Part shown: one piece after another, positions 24,599 through 34,071 of the stretch | Position numbering within the stretch: the stretch's first letter is position 1 | How the letters are laid out: the number at the start of each line of letters is the position of its first letter | DNA from: Clostridium culturomicium | GTDB taxonomy: Bacteria > Bacillota > Clostridia > Clostridiales > Clostridiaceae | Assembly (NCBI RefSeq): GCF_000821305.1 | Contig: NZ_CCXK01000012.1 | Coordinates: 198,501 to 262,500, forward strand | Length of the DNA stretch: 64,000 nucleotides | Direction: 5' to 3' | Position numbers and translations under genes: made by a program | Notes under the pieces: generated by a model | The model's database searches: none | What the model was told of the DNA's origin: nothing | Seen by the model: only the letters and a program-made list of their open reading frames with translations

Positions 24599-25285
24599 AT
24601 GGAAGGCAATTTAGGAAAAGTATTAGTTGTTGATGACGATAAGAATATATGCGAAGTAATAAAAATGTATTTAGAGAATTCAGGATATCATGTTAAGGTT
24701 GCAAATGATGGAAGAGAAGCACAGGAGACTTTTTCTAGCTATAAGCCAGATCTAGTTTTACTAGATGTTATGCTTCCATACTTAGATGGAATTGATGTAT
24801 TAAAGTGGATAAGAAGAGATAATGAAACTCCAGTTATAATGATAACTGCTAAGGGTGAGACTTTTGATAAAGTTTTAGGTTTAGAGTTAGGGGCAGATGA
24901 CTATATCGTTAAGCCTTTTGAACCTAAAGAGCTCATGGCAAGAGTAAAAGCTGTGTTAAGAAGATATACTTCTGAAGGAGATAATAAAGAAACTCTTTCT
25001 TTTGATAATCTTGTAATAGATATAAACTCTTATAGTGTTACTTATAAAGGGCAAGAAATAAAAATGCCACCTAAGGAGTTTGAATTATTACATTTCCTAG
25101 CAAGCAATAAGAATAGAGTATTTACTAGAGAGCAATTACTTTGTGAGGTTTGGGGATATGATTACCCAGGTGATTCAAGAACAGTTGACGTACACGTTAA
25201 GAGATTAAGAGAAAAAGTTGCAGGAGGAGACACTTGGCAGTTAGAAACTGTTTGGGGTGTTGGATATAAATTTGAGGTGAAATAA
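24599..25285 (+). CDS. Response regulator, OmpR/PhoB type
   Basis: The 228-residue protein has a receiver domain (about 7-120; VVDDD acidic pair, phospho-acceptor Asp56 in LLDVMLP, Lys in VKPFEP) and a C-terminal winged helix (about 130-227; 'RTVDVHVKRLREKV', 'VWGVGYKF'). It starts behind GGAGGG. Its stop overlaps the kinase start (TAATG), so the pair is translationally coupled. The target genes are not visible; it probably controls its own operon. Confidence 0.93.
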   Translation: MEGNLGKVLVVDDDKNICEVIKMYLENSGYHVKVANDGREAQETFSSYKPDLVLLDVMLPYLDGIDVLKWIRRDNETPVIMITAKGETFDKVLGLELGADDYIVKPFEPKELMARVKAVLRRYTSEGDNKETLSFDNLVIDINSYSVTYKGQEIKMPPKEFELLHFLASNKNRVFTREQLLCEVWGYDYPGDSRTVDVHVKRLREKVAGGDTWQLETVWGVGYKFEVK

Positions 25286-26706
25286 TGGTTAAAAACAGCT
25301 TGTTTTCTAAGATGGTTGTAACATATACCATCATAATAACGGTAAGTTTTACTATTTTAGCCGCATTTCTATCTTTCTGGTTTCAGGATTATTTTATAAA
25401 ATCAAGAAAAGAGAGTTTAACTAATCAAATAGATGTTATTGAGAATGTTGTAATAACCTACTTAGAGGGTGGGATGACCCATGATGAGCTAGGTGAAAGA
25501 ATAAAATTTATAGCTTCCTATATCGGAGATGATATTTTAGTTTTAGATAGTGAAGGATATGTTAATTCAACTACTTCAATGAAATATAATCAATTAATTG
25601 GAAAGCAGATTTATCATGGTAAGCTTGAAGATTTAAAGGATGATGTATGTGTTGAAGCTATAAATGATTATGGAGTATATCTTGATAAAAAGGTTTATGT
25701 AATGGGTGAACCATTAAAAGACATGTATGGAAATGTTAAGGGAGCTGCGCTTATAAGTATTTCTACGGATAATCTTGACAGCTCTCTATCTAATGTATAT
25801 CAAATAATTTGGTTATCAGCTGTTTTGGCAGTTATAGCATCCTGTGTGGTAATATACTATTTCTCTCAAAAGATGATAGTAAATCCATTGTCTGAAATGA
25901 GTTCAGTAGCTAGAAAAATAGCTAGTGGTGATGTTGAAAAGAGAGTTGAAATCCATTCAGATGATGAGATGGAAGAGTTTGCAAATGCATTTAACGTTAT
26001 GGCGGATTCTCTTCAGCAGGTAGAGCAAAACAGAAAAGAATTTATCTCAAATGTATCTCATGAGCTTAGATCACCTATGACATCTATAAAAGGGTTTATC
26101 GGTGGAATCTTAGATGAAGTAATACCTCCAGAAAAGCATAAATATTACTTGAATATTGCTTATGAGGAGATTCAGCGTTTAGCGAGACTTATAAATGATT
26201 TATTAGATTTATCTGCAGTTGAATCAGGAACCTATAAATTAGAGAGAACTTCAGTAGATATAAATGAAATTATTCGTTTGTGTATTTTAAGAAATGAAGG
26301 CAGAATAAAAAGCAGAAATTTAAATGTAGAGGTATATTTTGAGGGTAGTGAATTAATTGTTTCTTGTGATGAAGATAAGATAATTCAAGTGGTTACTAAC
26401 CTTCTTGATAATGCCATTAAATATGGAAATGAAGGTGGAGCAATAAAGATTTCATCTGAAGGTAAAGGAAAGAAAGCTTGCATATCAATCTTTAATGAAG
26501 GCTTGCCAATAGATGAGACAGATATAAAGCATATTTGGGATAGATTCTATAAGGTAGATAAATCAAGAACTCAGAAGGTGAGCACTGGATTAGGTCTTTC
26601 TATAGTTAAGAAAATTATAAGTCTTCACGACGAAGAGATTTGGGTTAAAAACATAGATAATGGTGTTAAGTTCACCTTTACTTTACCAATTACTAAAAAA
26701 ATATAG
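25285..26706 (+). CDS. Membrane sensor histidine kinase
   Basis: The 473-residue kinase has two membrane segments (about 10-32 and 173-193) around an extracytoplasmic sensor of about 140 residues, then HAMP (about 195-248), HisKA with phospho-acceptor His259 in SNVSHELRSP, and the ATPase domain (N box 'TNLLDNAIKYG', G box 'STGLGLSI'). It resembles cell-envelope sensing kinases of the ResE/VicK type. The signal is unknown. The next gene, in the same operon, is an HtrA-like membrane protein, which suggests an envelope-stress role. Confidence 0.92.
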   Translation: MVKNSLFSKMVVTYTIIITVSFTILAAFLSFWFQDYFIKSRKESLTNQIDVIENVVITYLEGGMTHDELGERIKFIASYIGDDILVLDSEGYVNSTTSMKYNQLIGKQIYHGKLEDLKDDVCVEAINDYGVYLDKKVYVMGEPLKDMYGNVKGAALISISTDNLDSSLSNVYQIIWLSAVLAVIASCVVIYYFSQKMIVNPLSEMSSVARKIASGDVEKRVEIHSDDEMEEFANAFNVMADSLQQVEQNRKEFISNVSHELRSPMTSIKGFIGGILDEVIPPEKHKYYLNIAYEEIQRLARLINDLLDLSAVESGTYKLERTSVDINEIIRLCILRNEGRIKSRNLNVEVYFEGSELIVSCDEDKIIQVVTNLLDNAIKYGNEGGAIKISSEGKGKKACISIFNEGLPIDETDIKHIWDRFYKVDKSRTQKVSTGLGLSIVKKIISLHDEEIWVKNIDNGVKFTFTLPITKKI

Positions 26707-26741
26707 CCTATAAAGGTGAGTAATTTAGAAGGGAGGCTATT

Positions 26742-27890
26742 ATGAGCAATTTTAATGATGACCGTAAGGAATCAAGAGCAAATATAACATTTAATCAGAT
26801 AAAGAGAAAGCGAAGAGGCACTTTTGTTGTATTTACTATAGTTTGCTTATTTATGGCCTCTTTAGGTGGTGCCTTTACTGCTATGGTAATGAGTGGTGGT
26901 AAAGATGAGGGGAATTATTATCTTAATCATGATGATACGGGTGATGGCGTAATAACCAAGGAGAGTTCGAATAAGCTTCAGGAGGTTGCTGGTAAGGCTG
27001 TAAGATCTGTAGTTTCAGTTATTAATGTGATTAATAATCAAAATTACACCAAGGAAGTAAATGTTGGTGTAGGGATTGTATTAGACAGCAGAGGTTATAT
27101 TATTTCAAGTTATAATAATCTTATAAATGCTTCAAGCATTAAGATTAAAAGTTATACAGATGTAGTATATAATGCTGAAATTATAGGTTTTGATACTGTT
27201 TATGATATTGCGATGTTAAAGGTTGAAAATAGTAATTTGACACCAATGCCAATGGCTGAAAGTCCTATAAACTTAAAGCCTGGAGATAAGGTTATAAGTG
27301 TTGGTAATCCTTTAGGTAAGTCTTATAATGGTAGTATAGAAGTTGGCACAGTGCTAAGTACTAAGGAGAGTGTAATGTTTAGAAATTCTCAAACTAAGGT
27401 AGCAGAGCTGCTTAGAATGATAAAAACAACAGTACCACCTAAGTATATTAATACAAGTGCTGCTTTATGCAATATGGATGGCGAGTTAGTTGGAATAAAC
27501 AATACGACCATGGCATATCACAATGATTACTTAAAAAATAGTTTTTATATTTCTGTAGAGGATTTAAATCAGATTACGGAGAATATCTTAGGTAAACGGG
27601 ATTCTATGATTACATACCTTGGGATTTATGGAGAAGCTGCAGTTTCGCAGCAAGAGGATGGTATCGAAGGTGTTTATACTAAAGAAGTAATTAAAAATGG
27701 TTTAGCTTATGAAGCTGGAATCAGACCAACAGATATAATTACAGAAGTAAATAGTATATCGGTTAGTAGTGTTAATGATATTAATGCTGTTTTGTCAGCC
27801 TTAGATGAAGGGGCAGAAGTAGATTTTACAGTTTATAAAAATGGAATTTATACTGATTTTAATATAAAAATACCGGAAGTTAGGAAATAA
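26742..27890 (+). CDS. HtrA/DegP-like membrane protein, catalytically degenerate, with PDZ domain
   Basis: The 382-residue protein has one membrane segment (about 27-50), a trypsin-like domain (about 78-285) and a C-terminal PDZ domain (about 295-378; 'EVIKNGLAYEAGIRPTDIITEVN'). It aligns with HtrA through VGVGIVLDSRGYI, 'DIAMLKV' (Asp155) and VGNPLG. The catalytic His position is Asn125 (SSYNNLINAS against the usual TNNHV). The serine loop INPGNSGGPL is missing: INTSAAL passes straight into CNMDGELVGIN (about 236-253). So it cannot be a normal protease and may instead bind misfolded or C-terminal peptides for the adjacent kinase. It ends at a terminator. Confidence 0.85.
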   Translation: MSNFNDDRKESRANITFNQIKRKRRGTFVVFTIVCLFMASLGGAFTAMVMSGGKDEGNYYLNHDDTGDGVITKESSNKLQEVAGKAVRSVVSVINVINNQNYTKEVNVGVGIVLDSRGYIISSYNNLINASSIKIKSYTDVVYNAEIIGFDTVYDIAMLKVENSNLTPMPMAESPINLKPGDKVISVGNPLGKSYNGSIEVGTVLSTKESVMFRNSQTKVAELLRMIKTTVPPKYINTSAALCNMDGELVGINNTTMAYHNDYLKNSFYISVEDLNQITENILGKRDSMITYLGIYGEAAVSQQEDGIEGVYTKEVIKNGLAYEAGIRPTDIITEVNSISVSSVNDINAVLSALDEGAEVDFTVYKNGIYTDFNIKIPEVRK

Positions 27891-27891
27891 G

Positions 27892-27923
27892 AGTAGCATT
27901 AAAAATGCTGCTTTTGTTTTTTT
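27892..27923 (+). terminator. Terminator of the two-component operon
   Basis: AGTAGCATT (27892-27900) pairs with AATGCTGCT (27904-27912, one G-U), then TTTGTTTTTTT. Confidence 0.8.
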
Positions 27924-27991
27924 ATGAAAGTTTAGTATAATAAGCAGTGGAGATGGTTTAAAATATTTAATGAGATAAGTTGGAGGATACT

Positions 27992-28561
27992 ATGTATTTA
28001 GTTGTTGGCCTTGGAAATCCAGGGGATAAATATGATAAAACGAGACATAATGTAGGATTTGATATAGTTGATTTATGTGAGAAAAAGTATAACTTTAATA
28101 TAAACAGGACAAAATTTAAAGGAATGTATGGAGAAACAAATATTGCTGGAGAAAAGGTAATATTTTTAAAGCCGCAGACTTACATGAACTTAAGTGGAGA
28201 AAGCGTTAGAAGTATTATTGATTTTTATAAGATACCTAATGAAAATATAATAGTTATTTATGATGACATAAGCCTTGAGGTCGGTAGGTTAAGAATTAAA
28301 ACTAAGGGAAGTGCTGGCGGTCATAATGGGATAAAAAATATTATTGCGCACTTAGGTACTGATGTGTTTCCAAGGATTAAGGTTGGAGTAGGAGAACCAA
28401 CTTGTGATTTAGTTGATTATGTATTAGGAAGGTTTACGGCAGAGGAAGATGCATTATTAGAAAAGTCCTTTGAAGCAGCGGCAGAAGCTGTTAAAGTAAT
28501 GGTTACACAAGGGCCTAATGAAGCTATGAATAAATTCAATTCTTTTAAAGCCGAGAAGTAA
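27992..28561 (+). CDS. pth: Peptidyl-tRNA hydrolase
   Basis: The 189-residue enzyme starts at ATG 27992 (MYLVVGLGNPG) behind TTGGAGG; the frame opens at a TTG four codons earlier, inside the ribosome site. Active-site residues are seen in TRHNVGFD (His20 of the family) and 'LKPQTYMNLSGESV', with Asp in VIYDDISLE and 'GGHNGIKNI'. It frees tRNA from prematurely released peptidyl-tRNA. It lies just before mfd, as spoVC does in Bacillus. Confidence 0.96.
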   Translation: MYLVVGLGNPGDKYDKTRHNVGFDIVDLCEKKYNFNINRTKFKGMYGETNIAGEKVIFLKPQTYMNLSGESVRSIIDFYKIPNENIIVIYDDISLEVGRLRIKTKGSAGGHNGIKNIIAHLGTDVFPRIKVGVGEPTCDLVDYVLGRFTAEEDALLEKSFEAAAEAVKVMVTQGPNEAMNKFNSFKAEK

Positions 28562-28588
28562 TGAAGTTTGTTTTAAAGAGGTGATAAT

Positions 28589-31500
28589 TTGAGATTAAAA
28601 GGCATAATGGCACCTTTGCAGATTAGCAGTGAGTTTAAAGAAATAAAAAGAGCTGTAAAGGAGGACAAATATCCTATAGGGGTACATGGTCTTTCAGAGT
28701 CGGGAAAAAGCTATCTGCTATATGGTGTATTTGAAGAAACAGAGAAAAGTATGTTGGTGGTAACTCACAGCGATATGGAAGCTAAAAATATCTATGAAGA
28801 TTTAAGTTTCTATAGTAATGATGTTTATTATCTGCCTACTCGTGAGGTAACATTTTATAATATAGATGCAATATCTGGGGATTTGAGATGGGAGAGGCTT
28901 AAGGTCTTTGACAAAATTTTAAGTGGTGAGAAAAACATCATTGTCACATCTATCGAATCGCTGGCGGCTTCTTATGCCCCGGTAGAGTTATTTAAGAGAT
29001 TTACCTTTGATATAGAAGTTGGAAGTGTATTGGATATAAAAGAGTTAAGTCAAAGGTTAGTTATGTGTGGCTATGAGCGATGTAGTGTAGTGGAGAACAT
29101 TGGTCAGTTTTCTGTGAGAGGTGGGATAATTGATATTTATCCTCCTATGGGTGGAATTCCTTACAGAATAGAGTTGTTCGATGATGAAGTAGATTCTATA
29201 AGAACCTTCAATTCAGAAAACCAAAGAAGTATTGATAAAGTTAACAAGATTCATGTCTTCCCTGCAAAGGAGATAATTTTAACTGAATCTCATATTGAAG
29301 CAGGCAAAAAGAAGATAGAAGAGGAGTTAGCAGGAGCTATAGCAGTATTTAAGAAGGCCAAGGATAAAGATGCTCTGCAAAGAATAGAAACAACTGTAAA
29401 ACATAATATTGAAAGTTTAGTTGAGACATGGAATTTTGAAACTATTGATAGTTATATGCCGTTTTTCTATGAAAAACAAACAACTTTATTGGATTATTTT
29501 AAGAATGCATTAGTTGTTGTGGATGATGTAAATAGATCCATGGGAAAAATGGACAGTGTATACTTTGAGTTTGAAGAAAATTATGAGAATTTCTTAAGTA
29601 GGGGTAATGTATTACCTGCTCAAGGAGAGCTCCTTGTAGCTAAGGAGGAGGTTATCGATAGGTTAGAAGCTGGAAGTACTTTAACAATTCAAGGGTTATC
29701 TACAACGTCAGCCGTATTAAAACCTAGATGTCTTGTTGCTTTCTCCCAAATTACAATACACAACTATCATGGTCAACTCGATATGCTTATTGATGATATT
29801 GAGGATAAGAAAAAAAGAGGTTTCAGAACTCTTATATTGTCAGGTACTAGGACTCGTGGAGAAAGATTGATTGATACTTTAAAAGAAAGAAATATTAATG
29901 CTGTATATAAAGACATAGTAGACAATGTTGGACAGGGCGATGTGGTAGTAACTTTTGGTAATGCTATAAAGGGGTTTGAGTATCCAGATTTAAAAATCTG
30001 TATTATATCTGATTCAGAGGTTTTTGGACAGTCAAAGAGAAAAGCAACAAGAAGGTCCACAGCGAAGGGTGCAAGTAAGATTAAGAGTTTTACAGAGTTA
30101 AAGCTTGGAGATTACGTTGTACACGTTAATCATGGAATTGGAGTGTATAAGGGGATTAATCAGTTAGATGTACAAGGTAATAAGAAGGATTATCTGGTCC
30201 TTGAATATAATTCAGGGGATACATTATATGTACCAGTGGAACAACTGGATTTAGTTCAAAAATATATAGGTGGAGAAGGAAAGGTTCCTAAAGTAAATAA
30301 ATTAGGCGGCAATGAGTGGGCTAAGGCTAGAAGTAAGGTTAAAAAGTCAGTTGAAGATATTGCTGAGGATTTAGTTAAACTATATGCTATCAGGTCAACT
30401 TTAAAAGGGCATAAATATTTACCAGATACTCCATGGCAGAGACAGTTTGAAGATGAGTTTATCTATGAGGAAACGCCAGATCAATTAGCTGCAATAGAAG
30501 ATATTAAAAGGGATATGGAAAGCGATAAGCCAATGGATAGACTTCTTTGTGGTGATGTTGGTTATGGTAAAACTGAGGTTGCATTAAGAGGTGCATTTAA
30601 ATGTGTTATGGATGGGAAGCAGGTTGCAATCCTTGTTCCTACAACAATTCTTGCAGAACAGCACTATAAAAACATGGTTAAGAGATTTTCTGATTTCCCT
30701 ATTAAAATAGAGATGATAAGCAGGTTTAGAACTGCTGCTCAAGTTAAAAAGACTTTAAAGGATTTAAGGGAAGGAAATGTGGATATAGTAGTTGGAACCC
30801 ATAAACTTCTTCAAAAGGATGTAGCATTTAAAGATTTAGGGCTTCTTATAATTGACGAAGAGCAGAGATTTGGAGTTGCACATAAAGAGAAGATAAAAGA
30901 GTTTAAGAAAAACATAGATGTGTTAACCTTGAGTGCTACACCTATACCAAGAACTCTTCATATGTCTTTAAGTGGAGTGAGAGATATTAGTATAATTGAA
31001 ACTCCGCCAGAAGAGAGATATCCTATTCAAACTTATGTTGTAGAATTTAATGATCAGCTTATTAGAGATGCAATTATGAGAGAGATGAATAGGGGCGGAC
31101 AAGTATTTTTCGTCTATAATAGGGTTGAAACTATAAGTGATATGTCAACTTATCTGCAAAAGCTTGTACCAGAAGCTCGTATTGCCATTGGACATGGTCA
31201 AATGACAGAGAGAGAGCTGGAGAAGGTTATCCTAGATTTTGTTGATAAAAAATACGATATATTATTAGCTACAACTATAATAGAAACTGGAATAGATATT
31301 CAAAATGCAAATACAATGATAATTGCAGATGCAGATAAAATGGGACTTTCACAACTTTACCAGTTAAGAGGAAGGGTTGGAAGAACCAATAGAATAGCAT
31401 ATGCTTACTTCACTTATACAAAGGATAAGATTCTTACTGAGGTTGCAGAGAAGAGACTTAAAGCAATAAAGGACTTTACAGAACTTGGATCAGGATTAAA

Positions 31501-32104
31501 AATTGCTATGAGAGATTTGGAGATACGTGGAGCGGGAAATATCATGGGTGCAGCACAATGTGGACATATGTCTTCTGTTGGATATGATTTATATTGCAGA
31601 ATGCTGGAAGAGGCTGTTAAGGTGGTTAAAGGTGAAATTGATAAAGAGCCAATAGACACTACAGTTGACATTAAAATTGATGCGTATATTCCAAGCAGCT
31701 TTATAAGTGATGAAACACAAAAAATACAAGTTTACAAAAAGATTGCTTCAATTGAATCCTATGAGTATATGCAGGATGTTATAGAGGAGATTGAAGATAG
31801 ATATTCAGATATACCGGTAAGTGTTTATAATTTAATGAACATAGCTTATTTGAAAGCTATAGCAAAAGAAATTGGAGTTTTAGAAATTAAGGATACAGGT
31901 GTTCAGGTATTGATAACATTTAAGGATAAAAGCTACTTAACTTCCGAAATGGTTAAGTATATCCTTGAGAACTATAGAAAGCATATAATGTTTAAAATGG
32001 GCGACGTACCTGTTTTAGCATATAAGAGTAAGGATATGAATAAAAAAGATATGTTAGATAATCTTATAAATATTATTAAAGAATTATCAACATTAAGTAA
32101 ATAG
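28589..32104 (+). CDS. mfd: Transcription-repair coupling factor Mfd
   Basis: The 1171-residue protein starts at TTG behind AAAGAGGTG. Order of domains: UvrB-like N-terminal module (about 30-330, with degenerate ATPase), RNA-polymerase-interacting (CarD-like) domain at about 500-560 ('GDYVVHVNHGIGVYKGI'), translocase domains with Walker A CGDVGYGKTE (about 652-661), DEEQ box in 'IIDEEQRFGV', and motif VI 'QLRGRVGR', then the C-terminal TRCF domain. It removes stalled RNA polymerase and recruits UvrA. Length is close to the Bacillus protein. Confidence 0.97.
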   Translation: MRLKGIMAPLQISSEFKEIKRAVKEDKYPIGVHGLSESGKSYLLYGVFEETEKSMLVVTHSDMEAKNIYEDLSFYSNDVYYLPTREVTFYNIDAISGDLRWERLKVFDKILSGEKNIIVTSIESLAASYAPVELFKRFTFDIEVGSVLDIKELSQRLVMCGYERCSVVENIGQFSVRGGIIDIYPPMGGIPYRIELFDDEVDSIRTFNSENQRSIDKVNKIHVFPAKEIILTESHIEAGKKKIEEELAGAIAVFKKAKDKDALQRIETTVKHNIESLVETWNFETIDSYMPFFYEKQTTLLDYFKNALVVVDDVNRSMGKMDSVYFEFEENYENFLSRGNVLPAQGELLVAKEEVIDRLEAGSTLTIQGLSTTSAVLKPRCLVAFSQITIHNYHGQLDMLIDDIEDKKKRGFRTLILSGTRTRGERLIDTLKERNINAVYKDIVDNVGQGDVVVTFGNAIKGFEYPDLKICIISDSEVFGQSKRKATRRSTAKGASKIKSFTELKLGDYVVHVNHGIGVYKGINQLDVQGNKKDYLVLEYNSGDTLYVPVEQLDLVQKYIGGEGKVPKVNKLGGNEWAKARSKVKKSVEDIAEDLVKLYAIRSTLKGHKYLPDTPWQRQFEDEFIYEETPDQLAAIEDIKRDMESDKPMDRLLCGDVGYGKTEVALRGAFKCVMDGKQVAILVPTTILAEQHYKNMVKRFSDFPIKIEMISRFRTAAQVKKTLKDLREGNVDIVVGTHKLLQKDVAFKDLGLLIIDEEQRFGVAHKEKIKEFKKNIDVLTLSATPIPRTLHMSLSGVRDISIIETPPEERYPIQTYVVEFNDQLIRDAIMREMNRGGQVFFVYNRVETISDMSTYLQKLVPEARIAIGHGQMTERELEKVILDFVDKKYDILLATTIIETGIDIQNANTMIIADADKMGLSQLYQLRGRVGRTNRIAYAYFTYTKDKILTEVAEKRLKAIKDFTELGSGLKIAMRDLEIRGAGNIMGAAQCGHMSSVGYDLYCRMLEEAVKVVKGEIDKEPIDTTVDIKIDAYIPSSFISDETQKIQVYKKIASIESYEYMQDVIEEIEDRYSDIPVSVYNLMNIAYLKAIAKEIGVLEIKDTGVQVLITFKDKSYLTSEMVKYILENYRKHIMFKMGDVPVLAYKSKDMNKKDMLDNLINIIKELSTLSK

Positions 32105-32189
32105 TTTTAGTATTCTTTATTTAACCGGATTTTTATGGTAAAATGAAACTGCAATTTTAACTAAATGAAACCGATTGGAGGATTAGAAA

Positions 32190-33194
32190 TTGATAAATTT
32201 AAAGAAGGTATTAGCAGGGGTTATGGCATCTGCCATGATGTTTTCAGCAGTGGGATGCAGCATGGTAGAAAAAACAGAAGAGGGAATAAGAAAAACAGTT
32301 GTTGCTAAAGTGTATGGAGAAAAAGTAACACTTGGAGAAATAGACGATAGCTTAGATGGTTTTTTTGTTAAAGTTAAAGAGCAGTATGGCGAAAACTACA
32401 AAGAGAATGCTGAAGTTATGCAATATATAGCACAGCAAAGACTAAGCGTCCTTGATACTGCTGTACAAGATAGAATATTTGCAGCAAAGGCTAAAGAATT
32501 AAATATAATGCCTACAGATGAAGAGTTAACTGCAAAGGCTGATGAGAAGCTTACAGAAATGAAAGCTGCTTATGAATCAGAAGAAAAATTCAAAGAGACT
32601 CTTACTATGCTAGGAGTTACTGAAGAGGAATTAGTTAAAGATGTTAAGTTATCAACTATATCTGAATTAGTTTATGATGAAGTTACAAAGGATGTAAAAC
32701 CAACAGAGGAAGATTATAAGAAATACTATGAAGAAAATAAAAATTCTTATACAGAAAAAACTAATAGAGTTAGACCAGCTCATATAGTTGTAAAGGATGA
32801 AGCTACAGCTAAAGAAATCATTGAGAAGTTAAATGGTGGTGCTGATTTTGCAGAGCTTGCAGCAGAGTATGGAACTGATGCCACTAAGGATAAGGGTGGA
32901 GATTTAGACTGGGTAGAGTATAATAGTACACAAATAGATCAGACTTTTTTATTAGCAGCTAAAGCTTTAGAGAAAGGCGCTTATACACCAACTCCAATTC
33001 ATACTCAATTCGGATATCATGTAATCAAATGTTTAGATAAAGAAGAATATCCAGTTCAAGCTTATGATGAAGTTAAAGATAAAGTAGAAGCTGCTGTACT
33101 TAAAGAGCAAAAGGATGCTTTATGGAAAGAGACTTTTACAAAGTGGCAAGAAGAAGCAGATGTAAAATTATATGAAGAAAAATTAAGTGAATAG
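32190..33194 (+). CDS. prsA: Foldase lipoprotein, parvulin type (PrsA-like)
   Basis: The 334-residue protein starts at TTG behind TGGAGGA and has a lipoprotein signal: a hydrophobic stretch at about 7-20 and lipobox SAVGC (Cys about 23). A SurA-like helical N-domain (about 40-190) precedes a parvulin peptidyl-prolyl isomerase domain (about 190-290; RPAHIVVKDEATAKEI, 'ADFAELAAEYGTD', 'TQFGYHVIKC'). It acts outside the membrane, helping secreted proteins to fold. Placement between mfd and spoVT differs from Bacillus. Confidence 0.88.
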   Translation: MINLKKVLAGVMASAMMFSAVGCSMVEKTEEGIRKTVVAKVYGEKVTLGEIDDSLDGFFVKVKEQYGENYKENAEVMQYIAQQRLSVLDTAVQDRIFAAKAKELNIMPTDEELTAKADEKLTEMKAAYESEEKFKETLTMLGVTEEELVKDVKLSTISELVYDEVTKDVKPTEEDYKKYYEENKNSYTEKTNRVRPAHIVVKDEATAKEIIEKLNGGADFAELAAEYGTDATKDKGGDLDWVEYNSTQIDQTFLLAAKALEKGAYTPTPIHTQFGYHVIKCLDKEEYPVQAYDEVKDKVEAAVLKEQKDALWKETFTKWQEEADVKLYEEKLSE

Positions 33195-33203
33195 ACTATA
33201 AAG

Positions 33204-33236
33204 GGAACCAATATTAAATTATTGGTTCCTTTTCTT
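33204..33236 (+). terminator. Terminator of prsA
   Basis: GGAACCAAT (33204-33212) pairs with ATTGGTTCC (33221-33229), then TTTTCTTTT. Confidence 0.85.
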
Positions 33237-33338
33237 TTAATGAAAAAATTTCTAGAGTGCATAAAATTTACGTTAAGAAGGATAATAATAGCATTCATAG
33301 ATTATTTTGATGATTTTTAAAGGAGGTAAAGCAAACTA

Positions 33339-33887
33339 ATGAAAGCAACTGGTATAGTTAGAAGAATAGATGATCTTGGTCGTGTTGTTATACCTAAAGA
33401 GATTAGAAGAACATTGAGGATTAGGGAAGGAGATCCATTAGAAATTTTTACAGATAGAGATGGAGGAGTTATTTTAAAAAAATATTCTCCAATTGAAGAG
33501 CTAAGTGAGTTTTCTAGAGAATATAGTGAAGCTCTTCATCAGACTATAGGACATATTGTAATGATCTGTGATAAAGATACTATTATATCTGTAAGTGGTG
33601 GGTCTAAAAAAGAATATGGAGATAAGAAAATAAGCAATGAAGTAGATAAGATTATGGAAATGCGTAAAGCTGTAAATTTAGATAAAGCAGCACAACCAGT
33701 TATTCCTATTTGTGAAGGTGAAGACAGTACAGAATACAAAGCACAAGTGGTTGCGCCTATTATCGCTGAAGGCGACACTGTTGGAGCTGTTATAATCGCT
33801 ACAAAAGAGGATGTTAAACTTGGAGAAATCGAATTGAAATTAGCTGAAACTGCAGCAGCGTTTCTTGGAAAACAGATGGAACAGTAA
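33339..33887 (+). CDS. spoVT: Stage V sporulation regulator SpoVT
   Basis: The 182-residue protein has an N-terminal AbrB swapped-hairpin DNA-binding domain (MKATGIVRRIDDLGRVVIPK, about 1-50) and a C-terminal GAF domain (about 55-178). SpoVT tunes late forespore (sigma-G) genes. A ribosome site AAAGGAGG precedes the ATG, and an A/T-rich terminator hairpin follows. Position between mfd and the MOP flippase gene is as in Bacillus. Confidence 0.96.
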   Translation: MKATGIVRRIDDLGRVVIPKEIRRTLRIREGDPLEIFTDRDGGVILKKYSPIEELSEFSREYSEALHQTIGHIVMICDKDTIISVSGGSKKEYGDKKISNEVDKIMEMRKAVNLDKAAQPVIPICEGEDSTEYKAQVVAPIIAEGDTVGAVIIATKEDVKLGEIELKLAETAAAFLGKQMEQ

Positions 33888-33954
33888 TTTCGGAATTTTA
33901 ATTAATTTATTTAGTGAAATTAGTTTAAGTTATTTAAAAAAACAAAAATGTAAT

Positions 33955-33988
33955 AAAAAATCACACAGATTCTGTGTGATTTTTTATT
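33955..33988. terminator. Terminator after spoVT
   Basis: AAAAAATCACACAG pairs with CTGTGTGATTTTTT across a 3-base loop at about 33969-33971. It is symmetric and can work in both directions. Confidence 0.8.
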
Positions 33989-34071
33989 GTGATGATTATT
34001 ATATACAAAAGGTACTAAAATGTTCCTCTGAAAAATACTTATTATTATACTAAGAGTTTTAAGGAGGAAAT

